A DNA stretch of 64,000 nt from Stappia albiluteola (GCF_014050225.1 NZ_JACFXV010000043.1:434001-498000); one strand, 5' to 3'. Counted from the stretch's first letter, positions 36,108-46,363 are shown. Numbers and translations are program-made. The notes: a model not told the origin generated them from the letters alone.

Positions 36108-36650
36108 ATGCGACCGGGTCAAAGACCGCTCAGTCCACCAACTCAGGAGCGGCTGGAACGCTCTGCCTTTGCCTATCTGCAGCGCTATGCCACGTCACGC
36201 GAGAACTTGCGGCGTGTCCTGTCCAGAAAGGTCGAACGCGCAGCCAGGGCGAATGACCTTGACCCATCCGAATTTGCGGGAATGGTCGATCGTGCCGTCG
36301 CGCGGTGCGTCGAGCTCGGACTTGTCGATGACGCAGCCTATGCCGAGATGCGTGTCACCAGTCTGCGGCGGCGCGGACGGTCGAGCCGCAAGATCCGCGC
36401 GACGTTGAGCGCCAAAGGCGTTGAAGCTTCGGTCCTGGATGCGGCGATGCAGAAGGACGACGGAAGCGATCTGGCCGCGGCCATCATCCATGCGCGCCGC
36501 CGCCGGATCGGGCCTTGGCGGACGAAGCCGGCAGACGAGAACACGCGGAGCCGCGAAATTGCGTCCATTTGCCGGGCCGGGTTCTCATACGGGATCGCGC
36601 GCCGCGTCGTGGAGGCGAATTCGCCGGAAGACCTTGCATCAGCCGATTAA
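36108..36650 (+). CDS. recX: RecX-family regulatory protein
   Basis: 180-residue RecX, which inhibits RecA filaments. It shows the repeated three-helix modules of the family: AYLQRYATSRENLRRVLSRKV, then CVELGLVDDAAYAEMRVTSLRRRGRSS, each with the typical Tyr and basic residues. It starts 5 bases after the MBL gene. recA itself is not in this window. Confidence 0.85.
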   Translation: MRPGQRPLSPPTQERLERSAFAYLQRYATSRENLRRVLSRKVERAARANDLDPSEFAGMVDRAVARCVELGLVDDAAYAEMRVTSLRRRGRSSRKIRATLSAKGVEASVLDAAMQKDDGSDLAAAIIHARRRRIGPWRTKPADENTRSREIASICRAGFSYGIARRVVEANSPEDLASAD

Positions 36651-36818
36651 TCGCCTGGGCAATCGATCCGCCAAGGCCACAGCAAACCGCACCATAAGAA
36701 TATTCCATAATATATCTTATGCGAATTATGGATTCAGGAAGATGCGGATGCGCAATGGCCCTGCGGTGATGCTCTCTCATGCCCCTTCCGCTACCGCGTG
36801 GCCCGAATTTGACGAAAC

Positions 36819-37427
36819 TCACACTGAACGGAAGACGAGCCAGGTCCAGTGAACGCCGGCGGCGCGAGAACGCTCCTGCATCGGGCCGGTTTGCCGTTGT
36901 CTCAGCAGCTCGAAACTCTCGCGCTCTGCCATGGCAATCGTTTCGTCCGTCGACACCGGAAAGACAAAGCCTTCGTGTTCCTTGCCTCCGTGGCGAAGCG
37001 AGATGATCAACAGTCCGCCCTGTACGGCGATGTTCTTCAGGTTCCGGAGCGCCGCTTGCCGCTCGCTGTTCTGCAGGTGATGCCAGACCGCACTCAATAG
37101 CACCAGGTCAAAAGGTTGCTGCCGGCGGAGCGTGACAAGCTCGGGCAGGCAGTCGTTGATCCAGGATATCGCTTCCTCCGGATGGAGCTGCATGCCGGCC
37201 TTGCGCAATTCATCGACCGGTTCCACGGCAGTCACATGATGGCCCTTCCCTGTTAACCATGCTGCGTCGCGTCCTGTGCCCGCGCCGATATCCACGATAC
37301 GCGCCGATTTGACCGGAAGGAGATCGGAAACGGGAGACAGATGGTGTTCCGATGTAATCGCTTCGAAGCGCGTGATCAGATCACCAGCGGACACGGCGTA
37401 TCTGGCGAGGATGTCTGATCGCATCAA
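36819..37427 (-). CDS. Class I SAM-dependent methyltransferase
   Basis: 202 residues, Rossmann methyltransferase with motif [16 protein letters not shown] (about 44-58) and acidic motif [10 protein letters not shown]. Target unknown; the fold also occurs in small-molecule and tellurite-resistance methylases. It lies convergent with recX and divergent from rimO, alone on its strand. Confidence 0.85.
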   Translation of the reverse strand: MMRSDILARYAVSAGDLITRFEAITSEHHLSPVSDLLPVKSARIVDIGAGTGRDAAWLTGKGHHVTAVEPVDELRKAGMQLHPEEAISWINDCLPELVTLRRQQPFDLVLLSAVWHHLQNSERQAALRNLKNIAVQGGLLIISLRHGGKEHEGFVFPVSTDETIAMAERESFELLRQRQTGPMQERSRAAGVHWTWLVFRSV

Positions 37428-37508
37428 ACTGCTCCTGATGGTTCGGAGGACTTGCTTTTCGGTCGTGCTTCGCTAGGTTCCGCCGCAATCAAAATCGAGA
37501 ACCTGCCC

Positions 37509-38843
37509 ATGTCGAATGCCGCGCCGCGTATATCCTTTGTAAGCCTTGGTTGCCCGAAGGCGCTTGTCGATTCCGAGAGGATCATCACCCAGTTGCGCGC
37601 GGAAGGCTATGAACTCGCTCGCAAGCACGACGGCGCGGACTGCGTGATCGTCAACACATGCGGCTTTCTTGACAGCGCGAAGGCGGAATCGCTCGATGCG
37701 ATCGGTCAGGCCTTGAAGGAAAACGGCAAGGTGATCGTCACCGGCTGCATGGGAGCCGAACCGGACCAGATTCGCGAAACGCATCCCAGTGTGCTGGCGA
37801 TCACGGGCCCTCAGGCCTATGAGAGCGTCATGGCGGCGGTGCATCAGGCGGTGCCGCCGGCGCATGATCCTTTCCTCGATCTCGTTCCGCCGGAGGGCGT
37901 CAAGCTGACGCCACGCCACTACGCCTATCTGAAAATCTCCGAAGGCTGTTCGAACCGCTGCAGTTTCTGCATCATCCCTTCCCTGCGCGGCGACCTCGTA
38001 TCGCGGCCGGCGGGAGATGTCATGCGCGAGGCGGAACGGCTGGTGAAGGCTGGCGTCAAGGAGATCCTCGTCATCAGCCAGGATACGTCGGCCTATGGCG
38101 TCGACCTGAAATACGCGGCAAGCGACTGGAAACGGGCCGATGGCGAAACGCGGCCGGTCAAGGCCAGGTTCTACGATCTGGCGGAAGCGCTTGGCGAACT
38201 CGGCGTCTGGGTGCGCATGCACTATGTCTACCCCTACCCGCATGTCGACCAGGCGATCGAGCTGATGGCACAGGGCAAGATCTTGCCCTACCTCGATATT
38301 CCTTTCCAGCATGCTTCCCCCAACGTCCTGAAGGCGATGCGCCGCCCGGCTCATCAGGAAAAAACGCTCGACCGTATCCGTAAGTGGCGCGAGATCTGCC
38401 CGGATCTCGCGGTGCGCTCCACCTTCATCGTCGGCTTTCCCGGCGAGACGGAAGAAGATTTCGAGATGCTGCTGGAGTGGCTGACCGAGGCCAGGCTGGA
38501 GCGCGTCGGCTGCTTCAAATACGAGCCGGTCGCCGGGGCCAGGGCAAACGATCTCGGCCTCGATACGGTGCCGGACGAAGTGAAGCAGAGCCGCTGGAAC
38601 CGCCTCATGGCGCATCAGCAGAAAATTTCCGAGCGGCTACTTCGCCGCCGGGTCGGCCAGCGCATCAAGGTGATCGTTGACAAGTCCGATGGCCTTGCAG
38701 CCGTCGGCCGTTCCGTCTGGGACGCTCCGGAAATTGACGGCTCGGTGCATATGACCGCCCGCCGGCCAGTGCGCGTTGGCGATATCGTCACGGTCAAGGT
38801 TGAGGCTTCGGATGCCTATGACCTGCATGGCGCGGTTGTCTGA
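37509..38843 (+). CDS. rimO: Ribosomal protein S12 methylthiotransferase
   Basis: 444-residue radical-SAM enzyme that adds a methylthio group to Asp88 of S12. The N-terminal UPF0004 Cys residues are at 15, 51 and 80. The radical-SAM Cys triad [10 protein letters not shown] is at 147, 151 and 154. A C-terminal TRAM domain is present ([18 protein letters not shown]). Ends at a bidirectional terminator. Confidence 0.96.
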   Translation: MSNAAPRISFVSLGCPKALVDSERIITQLRAEGYELARKHDGADCVIVNTCGFLDSAKAESLDAIGQALKENGKVIVTGCMGAEPDQIRETHPSVLAITGPQAYESVMAAVHQAVPPAHDPFLDLVPPEGVKLTPRHYAYLKISEGCSNRCSFCIIPSLRGDLVSRPAGDVMREAERLVKAGVKEILVISQDTSAYGVDLKYAASDWKRADGETRPVKARFYDLAEALGELGVWVRMHYVYPYPHVDQAIELMAQGKILPYLDIPFQHASPNVLKAMRRPAHQEKTLDRIRKWREICPDLAVRSTFIVGFPGETEEDFEMLLEWLTEARLERVGCFKYEPVAGARANDLGLDTVPDEVKQSRWNRLMAHQQKISERLLRRRVGQRIKVIVDKSDGLAAVGRSVWDAPEIDGSVHMTARRPVRVGDIVTVKVEASDAYDLHGAVV

Positions 38844-38873
38844 GGACGCTCAGGGAAGAGGCTGATAAATAAT

Positions 38874-38900
38874 AAAAGGGCGCCCAACGGCGCCCTTTTC
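38874..38900. terminator. Bidirectional terminator between rimO and the M20 gene
   Basis: Seven-base-pair stem GGGCGCC/GGCGCCC, loop CAAC (38885-38888), preceded by A4 and followed by T4, so it can stop both the rimO transcript and the minus-strand purine operon. Confidence 0.9.
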
Positions 38901-38921
38901 CCTTGCATTGACAGTCCGAAG

Positions 38922-40145
38922 TCAATTGCCGGACAGCAGATCCCTCAGCGACAAGGCGACGATTTCGGTTGCTGCCCGCAGATCAGAAAGCTGCAGATGT
39001 TCGTCGGCGCTGTGTGCGTTGGCTTCCAGGATCGAGCGAGGCCCCGCGCCATAGAGGATCGTCGGAATGCCGGCCTCCGAATAGTGGCGGGCGTCGGTGT
39101 AGAGCGGCACGCCGGTCGCCTTCACCGCATCGACGCCGAGCAGGCCCGGCGCGTGGCGCTGGATCGCCGAAATCAGCTTCTCCACGCCCTCGATCGGCCG
39201 CAGCGGCTCCGCCAGCATGATGCGCCGGCATTCCACCTCCAGGCCTGCGAGCTTGGGTGCGGCCGCCTCGACCAGACGGATCAGCTCGTCCTCGACCTGC
39301 TGACCGTTTTCTTCCGGGATCAGGCGGCGGTCAACGCGCATCGTCACCCGGTCGGGCACCACATTGGTGTTGATGCCGCCGGAAATCAGGCCGACGGTGA
39401 TCTGCGGCGAACCGATGCCGATCTGGGCACTGGTCTTTTCTGTCAACCGCTTGCGCTCTTCGTAAAGCGCCGCGAGGATCGGGGTTGCCGCTTCCAGCGC
39501 ATCCACGCCGGTCGCCGGCATGGCCGCATGCGCCTGCCGCCCGCGCACGACGATCTCCAGATGCAGACAGCCGTTATGCGCGTTGGTGATCGCGTAGGAG
39601 AAGCCGGCCGAGATCGCCAGATCCGGCTTGGTAAGCCCCTGTTCGAGAAGCCATTTCGGGCCGACGAAGCCGCCGGCTTCCTCATCGTAGGTCAGGTGCA
39701 GTTCGAGCGTGCCGTTCAAGCCTTCCGCATGGTCGCGCAGCGCCAGCAGCGCAAAGGCGTAGGTTGCGAAATCCGACTTCGAGACAGCGACGCCACGGCC
39801 ATAGATTGCACCGTCGATTTCGGCGCCGCCATAGGGATCGGTCGTCCAGCCGTCGCCCGGCGGCACCACGTCGCCATGGGCGTTGAGGGCGATCACCGGC
39901 CCGCTGCCGTCGCCGAAAACCTCGCGCACGATCAGGTTCGTCACGCTCTTCATGCCGTATTGCTTCACGAAGGGCTCCGGAACCGGATGACGCTCGACCT
40001 TGAAGCCAAGGGCTTCCAGCCGGACCGCCGCTTCTTCCGCGTGGGCCGCGGTGTCGCCTGGCGGATTGTCGCTCGGCACGCGCACGAGCGCCTTGAGGAA
40101 CTCGACCTCATCCGCAAAACGGGCGTCGATCGCCGCTTTCATCAA
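38922..40145 (-). CDS. M20-family amidohydrolase/deacylase (ArgE/DapE-like)
   Basis: 407-residue M20 zinc hydrolase. Metal ligands lie in NAHGDVVPPGDGW (His90, Asp92) and TYDEEAGG, with VSKSDFATYAF in the GxxxK-like segment. It overlaps the allantoate amidohydrolase by 4 bases (ATGA), so it is translated with it at the end of the purine operon. Family assignment alone would say acetylornithine or succinyl-diaminopimelate deacylase; the setting suggests an amidohydrolase for a ureido compound such as ureidoglycolate. Substrate undecided. Confidence 0.82.
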   Translation of the reverse strand: MMKAAIDARFADEVEFLKALVRVPSDNPPGDTAAHAEEAAVRLEALGFKVERHPVPEPFVKQYGMKSVTNLIVREVFGDGSGPVIALNAHGDVVPPGDGWTTDPYGGAEIDGAIYGRGVAVSKSDFATYAFALLALRDHAEGLNGTLELHLTYDEEAGGFVGPKWLLEQGLTKPDLAISAGFSYAITNAHNGCLHLEIVVRGRQAHAAMPATGVDALEAATPILAALYEERKRLTEKTSAQIGIGSPQITVGLISGGINTNVVPDRVTMRVDRRLIPEENGQQVEDELIRLVEAAAPKLAGLEVECRRIMLAEPLRPIEGVEKLISAIQRHAPGLLGVDAVKATGVPLYTDARHYSEAGIPTILYGAGPRSILEANAHSADEHLQLSDLRAATEIVALSLRDLLSGN

Positions 40146-41419
40146 TTCTTCCTCTCCTTGTTGGCCAACTGTTCTATCCAGCCGACCATGGCTTCCACCG
40201 CCAATCCCATATCTTCAACGGTCACGCTTTCGAGCGGATTATGGCTGATGCCGCCCTTGCAGCGCACGAACAACATGCCGATATCGGTGAGCTTCGACAT
40301 TGCCTGTCCGTCATGTCCGGCACCCGACATCATGCGGCGCGGCGTGAGGCCAAGCCGCTGAAGCGCAGCCTCCGCCGCGTCCTGCAAATCCGGCGAACAT
40401 GGGCAGGTATTCACTTCATGATAGGGCTCGAAGGCAATGGAACAGCCCCTCGCCTGCGCGATCTGCGCCGCCCTCGCCTCGATTGCCTTTACCGCTTCAA
40501 GGCGTGGATTGTCCGATGCAGCGCGGATATCGAGCGTCAGGGCCACGTCCGCAGGGATGACGTTGACCGCACCGGGCCTGACGCCCAACTCGCCGACCGT
40601 CGCCACAAGACTATCGGTCACACCGCTTCTCGCCGTCTCTTCGATGAAAAGAACAAGCTCACTCGCTGCCGCCAACGCGTCGTGGCGAAGCGCCATCGGC
40701 ACCGTGCCGGCATGACCCGCCATGCCGGAAATCCTGATGCGGAATCGGGCAGCGCCGGCAATCGAGGTGACGATGCCAAGCGGCAGGTCTTCAGCCTCCA
40801 GAACCGGGCCCTGCTCGATATGCACCTCGAGATATCCGAGTACTTCGCCCGGATCGTCGGCGCAAGCGGCAACCCGCTGGGGATCGCCGCCGAATACTCT
40901 CAGCGCATCGGCCACGCTGACGCCATTGGCGTCCCGACCCTCCAGCGCCTGGGCGGAGACATGCCCGGCGACCGCGGCCGAAGTCAGCAGAGTGGTCGGA
41001 AAACGCACCCCCTCCTCGTCGCCAAAGGCAAGAATGTCGAGGCCGAAAGGTATCTCGATGCCACGCCTAACAATTTCGCGTGCGGCCAATATCCCGCAAA
41101 TGACGCCAAGATTGCCGTCATACTTGCCGGCGTCGATAACCGTATCGATATGCGAGCCGACCAGGAGCCTGTGGTTCAACGGCGTATTCGATGTCGCCTT
41201 GAGGCGTCCCCTCACGGTCCCCATGGCATCTTCGGACACGTCGAGGCCGAAGTCCCGCATCCAGCCGGCGACGAGGTCGGCCGCCTTGCGGTGCTCGGGG
41301 CTGAGATAGAGGCGCGTCAACCTGCCTTCTTCGGCGGAGATCGCGGCCAGTGCCTCGATCATCGCCTCGGCTTCGCGTCCAAGCGCAAGGATGTCCGCGT
41401 CATCCGGAAGCACGGTCAT
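40142..41419 (-). CDS. Allantoate amidohydrolase / N-carbamoyl amino acid hydrolase family
   Basis: 425 residues, M20 family of the AllC/HyuC type. Metal ligands GSHIDTV (His90, Asp92), YDGNLGV (Asp101), FGDEEGVRF and LEVHIEQGPVLE. Hydrolyses allantoate to ureidoglycine with release of ammonia and CO2 (family assignment fits the setting). The start at 41419 overlaps the uraD stop (ATGA); an open extension upstream is not coding. Confidence 0.9.
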   Translation of the reverse strand: MTVLPDDADILALGREAEAMIEALAAISAEEGRLTRLYLSPEHRKAADLVAGWMRDFGLDVSEDAMGTVRGRLKATSNTPLNHRLLVGSHIDTVIDAGKYDGNLGVICGILAAREIVRRGIEIPFGLDILAFGDEEGVRFPTTLLTSAAVAGHVSAQALEGRDANGVSVADALRVFGGDPQRVAACADDPGEVLGYLEVHIEQGPVLEAEDLPLGIVTSIAGAARFRIRISGMAGHAGTVPMALRHDALAAASELVLFIEETARSGVTDSLVATVGELGVRPGAVNVIPADVALTLDIRAASDNPRLEAVKAIEARAAQIAQARGCSIAFEPYHEVNTCPCSPDLQDAAEAALQRLGLTPRRMMSGAGHDGQAMSKLTDIGMLFVRCKGGISHNPLESVTVEDMGLAVEAMVGWIEQLANKERKN

Positions 41420-41934
41420 GCCCCCTCCTCCACCCGGTCTTCCAGGCGGAAGCGGAAAATGCGCGCGATCTGCGTCAGTGCCGTCTCGAATTCCGTCTCG
41501 GCGTCGTTTCGGATACGGGCCTCGAAGGCGTCCAGGATCTGGTATTTGGTTGCCCCCTTCACCGCGAAAATGAAGGGAAAGCCGAACTCGTCCCGATAGC
41601 GGGTATTCAGGTCGGTGAAATGGGCGAATTCGTCCGGCGTCAACCTGTCCAGGCCTGCCCCTGCCTGTTCCCTGCGCGAATCCTCCGCCATCCGGCCGGA
41701 AATTGCCGCCTTGCCGGCCAGGTCGGGATGGGCCCGGATCAACGCCAGTTGGCGGTCCCTGGGCGCCGCCCGCATCGCCCACTCGAAGGCTGCGATCAAC
41801 GCTTCCCGATTTGCGAAGGGTCGCCTCGTAAAGGCCGACTCGGCAACCCATGCCGAATGCTCCGCGACGTCTCCGAATTCGGTCAGGAATCCCGCAAGGT
41901 CAAGCCGGTTCACGTCATCCATGCTGCGTACCAT
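41416..41934 (-). CDS. uraD: OHCU decarboxylase
   Basis: 172 residues. 2-oxo-4-hydroxy-4-carboxy-5-ureidoimidazoline decarboxylase, the last step that makes (S)-allantoin from urate. The family HP motif ([13 protein letters not shown]) is present, with LDRLTPDEFAHFTDLN and KYQILDAFEARIRND. A second ATG at 41922 is possible. It is not fused to allantoinase. It follows puuD by 12 bases. Confidence 0.94.
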   Translation of the reverse strand: MVRSMDDVNRLDLAGFLTEFGDVAEHSAWVAESAFTRRPFANREALIAAFEWAMRAAPRDRQLALIRAHPDLAGKAAISGRMAEDSRREQAGAGLDRLTPDEFAHFTDLNTRYRDEFGFPFIFAVKGATKYQILDAFEARIRNDAETEFETALTQIARIFRFRLEDRVEEGA

Positions 41935-41946
41935 GATGCGCGGCTC

Positions 41947-43125
41947 CTATTGCGCCGCGATCCAGGCGCCAAGCTTGGCGCGATCTTCTTCCGTCATGCC
42001 GGTTTCATTGCCAAGCGGCATGGCGTCCGACTGAACGGCCTGTTGCGTGATCAGCACGGCATAGCGCTTCAGATCCGCAATCGACTCAAGGGTGACGCCT
42101 TTGGGCGCTTCCTCGAAGGCCTCATGGGTCGGCTTTGCCGCGTGGCATACTGCGCAATGGGTCTTCGCCAGAACGAGGATCTCGTCGTCGCTCACCCCGG
42201 CGGTCGCGGTCGCGGTCTTCGGAGCGGTCATGACCACGGCGATCACAAGTCCCAGTGCTGCCACTGGCAGGCTCCAGGCGAAGGCTTTCAGCGGGTCTCC
42301 CGCATCGTGCCGGTTGAAGAAATGGCGCACCATCGCGCCGATGACGATGATCAGCGCCACGATCAGCCAGGACTGGCTATGCGAACTGAGCATCGGATAA
42401 TGGTTCGACACCATCATCAGGAGGACCGGCAGGGTCAGGTAGTTGTTGTGCACCGAGCGCTGCTTGCCCATCTGGCCGAGCCGCGGATCGGGGGCTTCTC
42501 CGGCGATGAGCGACGCCGCGATCTTCTTCTGGTTCGGGATGATCACGCCGAACACGTTGACCGCCATGATCGTGCCGATGAAGGCCCCCACATGGATCAG
42601 CGCTCCGCGACCCGAATAGACATGGGTGTAGAGATAGCCGGCGGCCACGATCAGGACAAAGACGATGACAGCGAGTAGCGGCGTGTTGTTGCCGAGCGGC
42701 GAGCGGCAGATACGGTCGTAGATCAGCCAGCCGGCGAGCAATGACGCCATCGATATGGCGATTGCCTGCCAGGGTTCGAGCGCCAGCTTCGCCGGATCGA
42801 TCAGGTAGGCCGAGGCGTTGAAATAATACTGCACCACGAGGAGGCCGAAACCTGTAACCCAGGTGAGATAGGCCTCCCACTTGTACCAGATCAGGTCGTC
42901 GGGCAGTTCCTTGGGCGCCACCAGATATTTTTCGACATGATAGAAGCCGCCGCCATGCACCTCCCAGGCGGTGCCATAGACGCCTTCCTTCATCCCCTCC
43001 CGCTTGCGGAGGGAAAGATCGAGCGCGATGAAGTAGAAGGACGTGCCGATCCAGCCCACGCCCACGATCAGATGGGCCCAGCGAAGCAGCAAATTCAGCC
43101 AGTCGGCAGCAAAAGCGGCGGTCAT
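41947..43125 (-). CDS. puuD: Membrane-bound urate hydroxylase PuuD
   Basis: 392 residues. The N-terminal region has eight or nine hydrophobic helices, starting LLLRWAHLIVGVGWIGTSFYFIAL. The C-terminal domain is a cytochrome c with CAVCH near 325, fitting PuuD, which oxidises urate to 5-hydroxyisourate with electrons passed to the respiratory chain. It stands in for a soluble uricase in this pathway; uraH and uraD are in the same operon. It lies 86 bases after the BMP-binding-protein gene, with a hairpin between. Confidence 0.93.
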   Translation of the reverse strand: MTAAFAADWLNLLLRWAHLIVGVGWIGTSFYFIALDLSLRKREGMKEGVYGTAWEVHGGGFYHVEKYLVAPKELPDDLIWYKWEAYLTWVTGFGLLVVQYYFNASAYLIDPAKLALEPWQAIAISMASLLAGWLIYDRICRSPLGNNTPLLAVIVFVLIVAAGYLYTHVYSGRGALIHVGAFIGTIMAVNVFGVIIPNQKKIAASLIAGEAPDPRLGQMGKQRSVHNNYLTLPVLLMMVSNHYPMLSSHSQSWLIVALIIVIGAMVRHFFNRHDAGDPLKAFAWSLPVAALGLVIAVVMTAPKTATATAGVSDDEILVLAKTHCAVCHAAKPTHEAFEEAPKGVTLESIADLKRYAVLITQQAVQSDAMPLGNETGMTEEDRAKLGAWIAAQ

Positions 43126-43156
43126 GCGTTTTTATCGTCACAATGAGAGGTAAGGA

Positions 43157-43182
43157 CCGAAGCGCGGTAATCCGCGCTTCGG
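43157..43182 (-). other. Intercistronic hairpin between importer gene and puuD
   Basis: Perfect 11-bp stem (43157-43167 with 43172-43182) around loop TAAT, between the BMP-type gene (stop at 43212) and puuD. No T run follows on the minus strand, so RNA stabilisation or partial termination are both possible. Confidence 0.6.
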
Positions 43183-43211
43183 ATTCTCGGGTTGGGTCGC
43201 AAGCGCTGCGC

Positions 43212-44279
43212 TTATTGCGGCAGCTTGTCGTCGACGCCCTGCACGTAGAAGTTCATGCCAAGCAGCGTGCCGTCGTCGGCAACTTCGCCGGCCTTCAGCC
43301 ACTCGGTGCCGTCCTGCTTGGTGATCGGACCGGCGAACGGATGCAACTCGCCGGACTTGATCTTGGCCTCGGTCGCCTCGGCCATCGCCTTCACGTCATC
43401 GGGCATGTTGGTGTAGGCGGCCATGGTCAGGATGCCATCCTTCAGGCCGTCCCAGCTGGACTGGGTCTGCCAGGTGCCATCGAGCACGGCCTCGATGCGC
43501 TTGATGTAATAGGCGCCCCAGGTGTCGACGATGGCGGTCAGCTGCGTGTTCGGGCCAGCGGCGATCATGTCGGAAGCCTGGCCGAAGGCGTGGATGCCGC
43601 GCTCGGCCGCAAGCTGCATCGGCGCAGTGGAATCGGTGTGCTGCGTCAGGATGTCGACCCCCTGGTCGATCAGCGCCTTGGCGGCGTCGGCTTCCTTGCC
43701 GGCGTCGAACCAGGAGTTCACCCAGACGACCTTGAGCTTGAAGTCGGGGTTCACGGACTGGGCGCCGAGCAGGAAGGCGTTGATGCCCTGCACCACTTCG
43801 GGAATCGGGAAGGAGGCGATGTAGCCGGCTACGCCGGTCTTCGACATCTTGGCGGCGATCTGGCCGATGATGTAGCGGCCCTCGTAGAAGCGCGAGTTGT
43901 AGCTCGTCACGTTTTCGGCCGTCTTGTAGCCGGTGGCGTGCTCGAACTTCACATCCGGGTACTTCTTGGCGATCTTGATCGTCGGATCCATGAAGCCGAA
44001 GGACGTGGTGAAGACGATACCGCAACCCGAACGCGCAAAACGCTCGATCGCACGTTCCGCATCGGCGCCTTCAGGAATGTTCTCGACATATTGCGTCTCG
44101 ACCTTGTCGCCGAGGGCCTGTTCGACTTCCAGGCGGCCGATATCGTGGGCCTGCGTCCAGCCGCCATCGGTCTTGGAACCGACATAGACGAAACAGGCCT
44201 TCAGCTTGTCGGCGGCCTGCGCGCCGGAAACCGACGCGAAGACGGCGGCGAGCGCCAGTCCCATTATCCTGCTTTTCAT
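43212..44279 (-). CDS. BMP-family substrate-binding protein of purine/nucleoside importer
   Basis: 355 residues, Bmp/PnrA family. Signal peptide KSRIMGLALAAVFASVSGAQA. Mature start DKLKACFVYVGSKTDGGWTQAHDIGR, with the family SDGGW-type motif. PnrA-type proteins bind purine nucleosides; here the neighbours make a purine nucleoside, purine base or ureide the likely substrate. It is the last of four importer genes. Confidence 0.88.
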   Translation of the reverse strand: MKSRIMGLALAAVFASVSGAQAADKLKACFVYVGSKTDGGWTQAHDIGRLEVEQALGDKVETQYVENIPEGADAERAIERFARSGCGIVFTTSFGFMDPTIKIAKKYPDVKFEHATGYKTAENVTSYNSRFYEGRYIIGQIAAKMSKTGVAGYIASFPIPEVVQGINAFLLGAQSVNPDFKLKVVWVNSWFDAGKEADAAKALIDQGVDILTQHTDSTAPMQLAAERGIHAFGQASDMIAAGPNTQLTAIVDTWGAYYIKRIEAVLDGTWQTQSSWDGLKDGILTMAAYTNMPDDVKAMAEATEAKIKSGELHPFAGPITKQDGTEWLKAGEVADDGTLLGMNFYVQGVDDKLPQ

Positions 44280-44352
44280 GATTGCAACTTCCTCTCTGGT
44301 TTGAAACTCGGGCTCAGGCGCGCAAAGCGCCCGTCCCGGTCTTTTACTCCGG

Positions 44353-45273
44353 TTATCGGTCCGGAACGAAGGGCTGGCCGAGAGAAGCCGGTGTATTAAC
44401 CAGCGTCAGCCGCCGATCACGCGAGATGATGACGAGGACGATCATTGTGGCAAGGTAAGGCAGTGCCGACAGGAACTGCGAAGGAATGCCGAAGCCGAGG
44501 GCCTGGGCGTGAAGCTGTCCGATGGTGACGGCACCGAAAAGATAGGCGCCGACGATCACGCGAAGCGGCCGCCAGGAGGCGAACACGACGAGCGCGAGCG
44601 CGATCCAGCCGCGGCCGGCAGTCATGTTTTCCACCCATTGCGGGGTATAGGCGAGCGAAAGCTGGGCACCGGCAAGGCCGGCACAGGCGCCGCCGAACAA
44701 GACCGCCAGATAGCGGATGCGGATCACGCCGATACCGAGCGTATGGGCCGAGTTCTGGCTGTCTCCGACAGAGCGCAGGGTGAGACCGGCTCGCGTGCGG
44801 AACAAGAACCAGGTAACGCCGGCAACCAGCGCAAAGGACAGATAGACGATGATATCCTGCTTGAAGAGGATGTCGCCGAAGAACGGAATATCCGACAGCA
44901 GCGGAATCTCGATCGCCTGCAGCTTGATGCCGGGTATGCCGACATAACCCTCACCGATCGCTCCGGACATGCCAAGCCCGAGCAGTGTCAGCGCCAGTCC
45001 GGTCGCAACCTGATTGGTGACAAGGGTCAGGGTCAGGACGGCGAACAGCAACGACAGGAACGCCCCCGCCGCGATACCGCCGAGAATGCCGATGTAGGGA
45101 TCGCCCGTGGTTTGCGCCGTGGCGAAGGCGACGACAGCGCCGATCACCATCATGCCTTCGACACCCAGGTTGAGCACGCCGGAACGTTCCACGACCAGTT
45201 CGCCGATAGCCGCAATCAGGAGCGGCGTGGCGGCCGTCACCACGGTGACGATGATTGCAACGGCAAGATCCAT
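44353..45273 (-). CDS. ABC permease, NupQ/YufQ type
   Basis: 306 residues, about eight membrane helices, with GVLNLGVEGMMVIGA near the N-terminus and RTRAGLTLRSVGDSQNSAHTLGI in the cytoplasmic coupling loop. It forms the second permease of the BMP-linked importer and lies one base after the preceding permease gene. Confidence 0.9.
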   Translation of the reverse strand: MDLAVAIIVTVVTAATPLLIAAIGELVVERSGVLNLGVEGMMVIGAVVAFATAQTTGDPYIGILGGIAAGAFLSLLFAVLTLTLVTNQVATGLALTLLGLGMSGAIGEGYVGIPGIKLQAIEIPLLSDIPFFGDILFKQDIIVYLSFALVAGVTWFLFRTRAGLTLRSVGDSQNSAHTLGIGVIRIRYLAVLFGGACAGLAGAQLSLAYTPQWVENMTAGRGWIALALVVFASWRPLRVIVGAYLFGAVTIGQLHAQALGFGIPSQFLSALPYLATMIVLVIISRDRRLTLVNTPASLGQPFVPDR

Positions 45274-45274
45274 T

Positions 45275-46363
45275 TTATTCTCCTGCCACTGCTACGGCGC
45301 CACGGGTCCGCACCAGGCGGATGCGATAGAGGATGAGCGTGTCGCACGCCAGAACAAAGAAGAGCAGCATGCCCTGGAAGACGCGGGTGATCTTGTCGGA
45401 GAGCCCGAGGACGATCTGCGCTTCCTCGCCACCGAGATAGGAAAGCCCGAGCAGAAGCCCGGCAAAGAGTACGCCGATCGGATTGAGCCGGCCGAGGAAG
45501 GCGACGATGATCGCCGTGAAGCCGTAGCCGGGCGATACGACCGGGCGTAGCTGCTGCACCGCGCCCGATACTTCCGAAATGCCGGCGAGACCGGCAAGCG
45601 CGCCCGATAGCAGGAAGGCGAAGAATGTCATCCGGCTGGCGGAAAAGCCGCCGAATCGCCCTGCCCGTGGCGCCTGGCCGGCAATCCTGATCTCGAAACC
45701 CTTCAAGGTCCGCGACAGCAGGATGGCAAGGGCGACGACTGCAACCAGCGCGAAGACCGCACCATAATGCGTGCGGCCCGAAGCCAGCACCTCCGGCAGG
45801 ATCGCGTAGTCGTGGAACGTCCGCGATTCAGGGAAGTTGAACCCTTCCGGATTGCGCCAGGGACCGCGCACCAGCCAGTCGACGAAGAGCTGCGCCACGT
45901 AGACCAGCATCAGGCTTGTGAGGATCTCGTTGGTGCCGAAACGGGTCTTGAGGAAGGCCGGAATCGCCCCGTAGGCAGCGCCGCCCGCCATGCCCATGAT
46001 CATCATCAGCGGCAGCACGACAGGGCTTTGGAAGTCCGGAAAGACGATCGGCAGCGTAGAGCCCACGATGGCGCCCATCACGAGCTGCCCTTCGGCACCG
46101 ATATTCCAGTTGGAAGACAGATAGCAAACCGAGAGACCGACGCCGATCAGGATCAGCGGCGCGGCCTTCACCGCCAGTTCATGCAGCGACCACGTGCTCG
46201 TCAGCGGGCTGATGAAATAGACGTAGAGCGCCTCGACCGGATCCTTGCCGAGAAAAGCGAAGAGAACGGCTCCGAATGCGACGGTAAGCGCGATGGCGAT
46301 GAAAGGGGAAAGCAGAGCGTAAAGAGCGGAGCGTTCCGGGCGTTTCTGCAATTCAAGCCGCAT
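45275..46363 (-). CDS. ABC permease, NupP/YufP type
   Basis: 362 residues with multiple membrane helices. Cytoplasmic loop signature FEIRIAGQAPRAGRFGGFSASRM. Start at 46363 (AGGAAGGG upstream), inside the 3' end of the ATPase gene by 11 bases; an earlier ATG at 46405 would add 14 residues without a ribosome site. Partner of the NupQ-type permease. Confidence 0.9.
   Translation of the reverse strand: MRLELQKRPERSALYALLSPFIAIALTVAFGAVLFAFLGKDPVEALYVYFISPLTSTWSLHELAVKAAPLILIGVGLSVCYLSSNWNIGAEGQLVMGAIVGSTLPIVFPDFQSPVVLPLMMIMGMAGGAAYGAIPAFLKTRFGTNEILTSLMLVYVAQLFVDWLVRGPWRNPEGFNFPESRTFHDYAILPEVLASGRTHYGAVFALVAVVALAILLSRTLKGFEIRIAGQAPRAGRFGGFSASRMTFFAFLLSGALAGLAGISEVSGAVQQLRPVVSPGYGFTAIIVAFLGRLNPIGVLFAGLLLGLSYLGGEEAQIVLGLSDKITRVFQGMLLFFVLACDTLILYRIRLVRTRGAVAVAGE

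Noticed and set aside
43143-44399. 418-codon plus-strand frame opposite the BMP binding protein
   Set aside because: Shadow of a gene with signal peptide and family motifs on the other strand.
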